Source of the DNA: Gonium pectorale
Taxonomy: Eukaryota > Chlorophyta > Chlorophyceae > Chlamydomonadales > Volvocaceae
DNA length: 29,805 bases
Direction of reading: 5' to 3'
Assembly: GCA_001584585.1 (NCBI GenBank)
Contig: LSYV01000125.1
Location: 38,389-68,193, forward strand
The notes below the pieces were generated by a model. That model was not told the origin of the DNA, did not search any database, and saw nothing but the letters and a program-made list of their open reading frames with translations. The first letter of the stretch is position 1. Each line of letters begins with the position of its first letter. Below, piece after piece: positions 23,601 to 29,805 of the stretch. The translations under genes and the position numbers were made by a program.

Positions 23601-26600
23601 ACCACGTGGTGCTACCGCTGTTCGACCCTTCGGGTGCGCCTGGGGAGGGGGCCGCGTGACCCAGCGCCTAGGGAGGGGGGCCGCGTGACGCAGCGCCTGG
23701 GGAGGGGGCCGCGTGACCCAGCCGCCTGTGCTTGCATGCGGCTGTCAAGTTGCATAACGCGCAGGTGCAGGTTACAGAAAACACGTCCTTCAGCCGGGCT
23801 GTGGGGCGTGCGTCATGGAAAAATGCAGATAGGCCGGGGTGTGGGCGTGGCAGGGACGGAGTGCGGAATCCGGGGGTGCGATGCGGACCTGCCTGGCAGC
23901 TGGGCTGTAGCCCGTGGCGCCCGGCCCCCGCGTTCGGTCTCGGGTTTTCAATCTTTGGGGGCTTGAATAGTTGGGGCATCGGCCTTTGGGCTCTTTTTTG
24001 GTATGCGTCGACCGCAGCGGTAGCCACGTGTTGGCCGGGGGCGGCGGGCCTACTCCCACGGCGCCCGTTACGGCCCGCGCCCCTCCCGGCGCTTCGGTCT
24101 TTGATCTTTTGGGGTCTATTGTCTGCTATTGGAGCCCCCGTTTCGCCACATCTGTCCTCTGCGTGCCTCTGGGGCCCGCAGAAGACGAGGACGATGACGA
24201 GGAAGAGGACGACGAGGGCGAGGAAGACGAGCTCATGTTTGGAGAGGGCGACGTGGACGAGGGCTTTGGCGACCTAGGCCAGGATCCGCCCTGGGGCGCC
24301 CCGGGCGGTGCCGGCGGCGGTGCCGGCGCCGGCGGTCCGGCTGCAGGCGGCGGCGGCGCTGGCGGCGCCGGCGCGCATCCGGTGCTGGTGCCGGGTCCTC
24401 CCCCGGGTGCACCCGGAATCCAGGTGCCGCTGCAGATGCTGCCGAACGGGGGCGCGGTCCTGCAGCTGCCGGCGGGGCTCATCCAGATGATCATGGGGCT
24501 GGTGGGTGGGGTGGGTGTGGGTGGGTTGGGTGTGCGTGGGTTGGGTGTGGGTGGGCACGCGTGTGTGTGTGGCGGGGGGTATGCTTGTGTGTGTGGTGGT
24601 GGTGGTGGGTGGGTTCGGTTTGGAGATTCGGCCCCTTACCGGAGCCTGCGTTTTGTATACGTAACAGCGTGTTGAAACAGTTCGGCGAAAAGGACAGCGA
24701 GAAAAGCAACCAAGCCGACAGCCCACGCCCGACCCCATAGGGAGCCCCCCGGGAGCCTGCGTGTGTGTGTTATGATGCGTATTGGTATGCTCAAAACAGT
24801 TCCGGTAGGTTCAACCTGTGTGTGTGTGTCCATGGCGTAGACGGCGCCCGTCCGTCCCTCCGTCCGTGCGTGCGTCGGCAGGAAAGGGGAATACGGTTCC
24901 ATGGTCCCAAGTCGTTTCCAGGGGAATACGGTTCCAAGGTCCCAGGTTGATCGGCCATGCAGCATGAGGGTCGGAGATACCGGGGCCCCGCTGGTGGTGG
25001 GATGCAGCCCGCTCCGCCCCCATGCACTGAGGGCACGTGCTCAGCCAGCACAGGTTCTTCAGCTTCGCCCTGTTCGGCCACGGATTTGCGCCGCGATCCG
25101 ATAAGCTGGCCGTAACGCGGGCTGCTTGCGTCCCCTAAGCGCAGCTCCCCTCGGCGCACAGGGCGGGTGGCCTTCTCGCGACTTGCCCCCCGATGCGATT
25201 CACCCGGATGTGCCCCGGTGTGCCATTCAATGCGATGCCATGCGATGCGCGCCGGGATCCGACTGCCCGCCAGCGTGCGTGCCCTGGTCCCCGAATGTCC
25301 GTTGCCACGAACCGCCTTGCACCCACGCCTAGCCCCCACGCCTTGCTCCCACACTTTGCTCCCACGCCTTGCTCCCACACGCGCAGCAGCAGCAGCAGCA
25401 GCAGCACCTGCAGCAGCTGCAGCAGGGTCAGGCGGCCCTGGGCGGCGGTGACGGTGGTAACGGCGGTGACGGCGGTAACGGCGGCGGCGACGGCACCGAC
25501 GAGGAGGATGACGATCTACAGCCAGCGTCACCGATCATCAGTATTTCTGACGGCGACGACGGCGACGAAGGCGACGTGGGGCAGCCGCCGGCGGCTGCGT
25601 CCCCCCCTGGCGGCGGGGGTCTGACGGCGGCAACAGCGCCAGCGGCGGGCGGGCAGCCGGCGGCGGCGGCGTCCCTTGGAGGGCAGTTAGACCCTGTGCC
25701 CATGGACTTGGATGAGCCGGGGGCCGCGTCGGCGTCGGGGTCAGGGTCGGGGTCGGCGGGAACGAGTACGGGACCGCTGACGGCGGTGGTGCCAGCGCCA
25801 GCGGAGGTTGCAGCGGGCCCGGCGCGGGCTGCGGCTGCGGCGGCAGACGCGGAGGCAGCGCAGGTGTCGGCCTCGGTGGTAGCGGCTGGGGCGGCTGAGA
25901 TGCCGGAGGAGCATGTGGAACCGCAGGGAGCGCAGGCGGCGGGACAGCCGCCCGGCCACGCGCAGCCGCAGGCCGCAGGCGCGGCTGCGCAAGGTTTGGA
26001 GGAGGCGCAGGCAATGCTTGCACAGGCGGCGGCGGCGCATGCGGCGGCGCAGGCGGCGGCTATGCAGGCGATGGCGCAGGTGATGGCGCAGGCGGCGCAG
26101 GCTGCAGGGGCGGCGGCAGCGGCGCAGCCGTTCCCGGCGGCGCAGGGGGCGGTGGAGGGCCCCGGCGCCGACGGCGCCGGGCCTGCCCCGGAGGGCGCCG
26201 CGCAAGCTCCAGCGGCGCCGCCGGCGGCGGCGGAGAGCCCCCGCGCTCGGCGGGACGCTGCCGCCAGCACGGTCCTGTGGCTGCTGGCTGGGCGCCTCCC
26301 GCAGCTGCGGCACCTCAACGTGAACGCCTGGGCCGAGGTGGGGCTGCCCCCCGTGAAGGGACAGTCAGGGGAAAAGAAAGGGCAAATAAGCAACGTGAGA
26401 ATGCAAGTACGGCTGAATGTCCGGTAGGGCCGATGTGGGGCTCACATGGACGTCGCACCTTGCCCGGTCAACAGCAGCTTAGGGCCTCTAGATAGCCACA
26501 TAGAAGGTCAACTGAATGTCCACAGAGATAGCCACGTAGCGCAGATGGGAGGTGAGGGTCGGGACGCGTGGCGCCCGAAAGGGCGGATGCTCCTGTGGCG

Positions 26601-26828
26601 GCTGCTCTCGAGGGGATGCGCGGGAAGCCGTTGGCGCGAGGGAGGGAGGGAGGGGCCGGGGGCAGCAAAGCGAGCACCCGCGCGTGGCGTAGCGCGAGCG
26701 CACCGTCGCGCTTTGCCAACCGTGCACCTCACCAGTGCCGTACTGCCGTACCGCAGGCCCCGTTGGACGACGAGCGCCTGCCGTACCTGGCGCGCATCAG
26801 CCTGCCCCAACCCGCCGCCGCCACGCTG

Positions 26829-26861
<33 letters not shown>

Positions 26862-29228
26862 CCGGCCCCGGCCGCTAGCGCTGGCGCGGCGGCTGCCGCT
26901 GCGGCGGTGGCGGCAACGGCGGCGGGACGGCTGCCCGGCCACACCGCGGCGGCGGCGGCTCTGCCCGCGCCGCTGGCCCTCCCCACGTGGCTCACGTCGC
27001 TGGGTCTCCTGCTGCAGGTGGGCGCAGTGGGAAGTGAGGAAGGGAAGCGGGTCGGGGCAGGCAGTGGCGTAGTGGGGCGATGGCGCAGGGGATACGGTGT
27101 ACGGCATCACTTCGGGTCGCGTGCTGCAGGAGGACCGTCCCCGCGCCATCCCCGCCCCACACTCGCGCCATCCACGCCCCATCCCTGCCCCTTGGTCGCC
27201 CCAACCCCGCCCCAACCTCACCCCCCTCCCCGCAGCCCGCCTCCGCGGAGCGCCTGTCCGCCGTGTCGCCGCTGAGCGGGCTCAAGGAGCTCACGCTGGT
27301 GGTCGCCAGCGATGAGGTGCGGCGGCGCGGGGGGGAGGTGGTGCATGCGGCGGCGCGTATTGCGTGGCTGTCAGGGCCCAAATTGCGGGGAATTGGGGAT
27401 GGGGCGGGTCGTATTGGGGGTCAGGGCCAAAACGTGGCCTGTGCCAAAACCCGGCACCATACCAACGAAGGGCACAGGTTACTCATCCGTCAAAGCCAGG
27501 AGAATGCGGTTAATGGGGTGTAATGTCGGGTGGGATGCGCCTCAGGATTCTCTAATGAGAATGTCTTCTACCCTCCTGAGCCAGCCACCCTCCCACCGCT
27601 GTGGGCTGATGGCTGTGCCATCCGACTGTTTGCCAACCGCGCCCACGCCCACGCCCTGACCCGTCCCACACCCCCTGAACCTGGCCTCACAGGCCAACGG
27701 CTCCCGCCATCTCCCGCCCGCCGCCGCTGCCGTGCCAACCGACGACCTTGACGTGCCGTACGAGTCCGAGTCGGGATCCGAATCTGGCTTAGATCTGCGA
27801 GGTGCGGGCGCGGACGTGGACGTGGATGTGGACATGGCGGATGTGGAGCGGCAGCGCGGCGGCGGCGGAAGCGCGGCGCCGCCGTCGGGGGAGGGGCCGG
27901 GTGTGGGCGCAGCTGCTGCTCCCCCTGCAGGGCCCGACGCCGCGACCGCACCGGCAGTGGACGCACCGCCGGCGGCGCCGGGGCCAGGGCCCTCCAGCTC
28001 GGCAAGCGGAGGCGAGGAGGTCGGCCGAGCGGGCACCGACCCAGGGGTGTCCACCGGTGCCTCGCCGGTGGAGGAGGCGCCCGCCACTGGCGCGGGGGCG
28101 CCCGCCCCGGGGGCAAGCGCCGCAAGGGTGCCGGAGGCGGCGCCGGCCGGCGGCCTGGCGGCGCTGTCGACGCTCGCCAGCCTGGAGCGCGTACGACTGT
28201 ACGACGACCTTGGGGCCATGACGTACGACCAGGCAACCGCCGAGGTGCGCGCGTGCGCGCGATCCTCATCCGGCACCGAGCAGAGGCTCTGGCAGAGGCG
28301 TGCCTGCCCACTAACTACTAACGGTCATCTGCGAACTACGCCCGCGCAGCCCTGTGCCCGCAGTGCCCTATTCCCAGAGTCCACCTTGCCACGTCCATCT
28401 TCGTAGCTCAGCCTCAGCCCCCCTCCATCCCGATTCTGCCGCCCTGTGCCATGCCCGCAGCTCTTGGCGCGCTCCTGGGTACGGCTGCACGACATGTACG
28501 GCCTGGCACGGATCTCGATCGGCCGACCCACGGGTCCGGCGCTCGGCTTTTCGCGCATCGCCCACCTCGACCTCTTCAACCAGGTACGGCACGTCCGCTT
28601 TGTCACTTGCGCGTTTCGGTAGTTGCTTGGCTGCTGCGGTTGGACGGCTGCCGGCGCGAACGGTCGCTGGTCAGCGTCCTGCTGCTCCCGTGTTCCACAC
28701 ACCGCGAGTGCACATCGCGGCAAGCGCACAGGGCGGCCGCGTGCCCTTCCCTTCCACGACGGCTCGTGCCCTCCCCCCCCCACACACAGGGCGGCCGCGT
28801 GCCCCACCCCACCTATCGGTCCCACCCACTCACAGGGCGGCCGCGTGCCCCACCCCACCTATCGGTCCCACCCACTCACAGGGCGGCCGCGTGCCCCACC
28901 CGACCTATCGGTCCCACCCACTCACAGGGCGGCCGCGTGCCCCACCCGACCTATCGGTCCCACCCACTCACCCCCCCCTCCCCACACACACACACGTGCC
29001 TCGCTTGCACCTTCGTTTACTGCTTCTCTGATCAACGCACCCCTTCCGCAGCGCAGGTCCTATCCTGAGCCTACCCGTCCTGCCCCCCCCCCCCGCCGCC
29101 CCTGCGCCCGCCCGCAGTCCCCCGCCACGCCCTACCGCCTGTCGCTGCCGTCACTGCCGCCCACCCTGCGGGCGCTGGGCGTTCAGAACGCGGTGCTGGA
29201 GGGGGGCCACAAGGCCACCCAGCTGCAG
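17634..29228 (+). CDS. Large multi-exon F-box/leucine-rich-repeat protein, 3' end beyond window
   Basis: Exons: 17634-17762, 18410-18508, 18993-19060, 19450-19510, 20373-20786, 21558-21843, 22658-22799, 23434-23633, 24182-24501, 25387-26352 (or 26337), 26757-27017, 27236-27316, 27693-28244, 28461-28583, 29118-29228. All junctions are GT..AG and keep phase, including non-zero phases at exons 3/4, 6/7, 7/8 and 8/9. At least 1,271 codons. An F-box spans residues about 34-70 (LRDLPDHMLE..., LNARLVCRAW) and is split by intron 1. Residues about 128-213 are Ala/Gly-rich. LRR-like segments follow from about 265 (LRHLTSIEL, LTSLRDLTI, LSRLTALEL, LTGLQTLSL, LTALSALDL), then an acidic run near 468-485, a long Gln/Ala-rich insert (574-870), further LRRs (LPQLRHLNV, LSGLKELTL, LASLERVRL), a second Ala/Pro-rich insert in exon 13, and LPPTLRALGV. 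Family knowledge: such proteins are usually substrate receptors of SCF ubiquitin ligases. The target is unknown. The start is the first ATG of the frame. Confidence 0.8.
18668..18753 (+). repeat. GGACT/GGACC pentamer repeat in intron 2
   Basis: Interrupted runs of GGACT and GGACC lie in the 484-bp intron between exons 2 and 3 of the F-box/LRR gene. Upstream, near 18510-18560, is a TACGTACG-rich partly palindromic stretch. Confidence 0.75.
19552..19605 (+). repeat. (GGCTGC)9 hexamer in intron 4
   Basis: Nine exact copies of GGCTGC start 42 bp after the exon 4 donor. The run is open in several frames on both strands and so creates spurious repetitive open frames. Confidence 0.95.
20801..20937 (+). 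repeat. Partial direct duplication in G-rich intron 5
   Basis: A stretch of about 31 bases containing GGGGGCTACGGGTGGGGC begins at 20801 and recurs at 20905, 104 bp on. The segment GTGGGCTCA also recurs at about 20846, 20879 and 21077. The intron is strongly G-rich on the sense strand. Confidence 0.7.
21991..22056 (+). repeat. 19-bp hairpin-forming minisatellite in intron 6
   Basis: The unit CCGGGTTGGGGACACCCAG occurs as two exact full copies (22009-22027, 22028-22046) flanked by partial copies. Within each unit GGTTGGG can pair with CCCAGCC (one G-T pair) around a 4-base loop. Confidence 0.85.
23637..23721 (+). repeat. 28/29-bp minisatellite abutting the exon 8 donor
   Basis: Three tandem units (23637-23664, 23665-23693, 23694-23721) contain GGGAGGGGGCCGCGTGAC and end in CAG. 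The array starts 3 bp inside intron 8. Each unit puts a TGA into the frame that would be read if the intron were retained. Confidence 0.85.
24502..24555 (+). repeat. GT/GGGT-rich tract at the start of intron 9
   Basis: Directly from the exon 9 donor, the intron consists of GTGGGTGGGG-type repeats. Such G-runs can act as intronic splicing enhancers in other eukaryotes; that role here is inference. Confidence 0.7.
24885..24947 (+). repeat. 35-bp imperfect direct duplication in intron 9
   Basis: The stretch starting AGGGGAATACGGTTCCA at 24885 is repeated head to tail from 24920 with few differences over about 28 bases. Confidence 0.8.
25339..25377 (+). repeat. Three 13-bp units before the exon 10 acceptor
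   Basis: Units CGCCTTGCTCCCA, CACTTTGCTCCCA and CGCCTTGCTCCCA lie in tandem and form the pyrimidine-rich tract just upstream of the CAG acceptor at 25384-25386. The acceptor itself is followed by a CAG run, so its exact position could shift by whole codons. Confidence 0.8.
28787..28970 (+). repeat. 46-bp minisatellite with NotI sites in intron 14
   Basis: Four head-to-tail 46-bp units (28787-28832, 28833-28878, 28879-28924, 28925-28970) differ at one position (CACCCCACC in units 1-2, CACCCGACC in units 3-4). A partial unit precedes them at about 28727. Each starts CAGGGCGGCCGCGTG and so carries the 8-base palindrome GCGGCCGC. Confidence 0.95.
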
Positions 29229-29544
29229 GTGCGTGGGCCCGACGCGGGGGGTGGGCTGCCGCTGCGCTTCTGGTGCGTGGGGGTGGGTGGGGTGTGTGTG
29301 TGGGTGGGGGGGGGCGGTCAGGACCGGAAGCCGGGGCAGCAGAGGCGGTGGGTGGGACTTGGTAGAGCTCGAGGGGGCCCACAAGGCCACCCGGCCGCAC
29401 CCGGCGGGTGGGCGCTGGGCAGATGCGGGTGGTGTGTGCGGTGCCGGTGTGGTTCTTAGTGTTCTTATGGTCTCAGGCTTTGGGGTCGGGTGCCGTGCTG
29501 TGGCGTGCGGGTGGAGGAGCGCCACCCGACTGCTGCACCTGCGT

Positions 29545-29616
29545 GGCTCTTAGGGCTCTTAGGGTTGTTAGGGTTCTTAGGGTTCTTAGGGCTCTAAGGG
29601 TTGTTAGGGTTGTTAG
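29545..29616 (+). repeat. 9-bp tandem repeat with TTAGGG-like core
   Basis: Eight consecutive nonamers of the form GG(T/C)T(C/G)TTAG (one has CTCTAAG) lie in the terminal intron. The period is nine, so it is not the TTTTAGGG or TTTAGGG telomere repeat of algae and plants. Confidence 0.9.
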
Positions 29617-29747
29617 GTTTTTGAATCCAGGCTGTGGGGTTGGGTGCCGTGCGGGGGACGGGGGGGGAGGGAGACCTGATACCCCAAAACCCAACCCACC
29701 CTCCTTGCAAGCTCTGCTGGGAGGGTCTCGCGAGGGGCCCTCCGCAC

Positions 29748-29805
29748 GCACCCACCCACCGCACCCACCCACCCACCCACCCACCCACCCACCCACCCAC
29801 CCACC
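29748..29805 (+). repeat. (CCCA)n microsatellite at the right edge
   Basis: A run of CACC/CCCA tetramers continues to the last base of the window. An assembly break at such a tract would be unsurprising. Confidence 0.9.

Noticed and set aside
25428..26393. A 321-codon Ala/Cys/Pro-rich open frame on the minus strand
   Set aside because: It is the mirror of the Ala-rich exon 10; GCN-rich sequence leaves the opposite strand open. It starts and ends with the exon's composition, not with splice or stop logic of its own.
28787..28970. CRISPR-like array
   Set aside because: The units are contiguous with no spacers, lie in an intron of a eukaryotic gene, and fit a minisatellite.
29545..29616. Chromosome end or true telomere
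   Set aside because: The repeat period is nine with variable bases, and non-repetitive sequence continues beyond it.

Overview
The window reads as nuclear DNA of a GC-rich green alga, most likely a volvocine (Chlamydomonas-like) chlorophyte. The signs are spliceosomal introns of about 200 to 1,130 bp with GT..AG ends, very Ala/Gly-rich low-complexity coding sequence, many micro- and minisatellites, and a family of Trp/Leu/Ala-rich ankyrin-like proteins with an F-box-like N-terminus that I associate with volvocine genomes. The species cannot be named from the sequence alone. Gene models were built by hand from reading-frame continuity, splice-site phase and comparison of the paralogues within the window.

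Layout, left to right. (1) Positions 1-2815, minus strand: the 5' part of a nuclear-looking protein with two GATA-like Cys4 zinc fingers, running off the left edge; each finger is cut by an intron at the same position. (2) 2816-3389: divergent promoter region. (3) 3390-5788, plus: F-box-like/ankyrin gene A (two exons), with a frameshift near 4735. (4) 5789-9080: gene-poor, containing a decayed copy of a terminal exon of the same family (8757-8887). (5) 9081-11145, minus: intact paralogue B. (6) 11146-13641: gene-poor, with short tandem repeats. (7) 13642-16386, minus: intact, more diverged paralogue C. (8) 16387-17633: divergent intergenic region with two copies of a UUCG-tetraloop hairpin. 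(9) 17634 to the right edge, plus: a large F-box/leucine-rich-repeat gene with at least 15 exons and at least 1,271 codons, whose introns hold most of the satellites in the window.

Functional reading (inference): paralogues A, B and C and the large gene each pair an F-box or F-box-like N-terminus with a solenoid of repeats. This is the architecture of substrate receptors for SCF ubiquitin ligases. The zinc-finger protein is probably a DNA-binding regulator. No RNA genes, CRISPR arrays or recognisable autonomous transposons were found.
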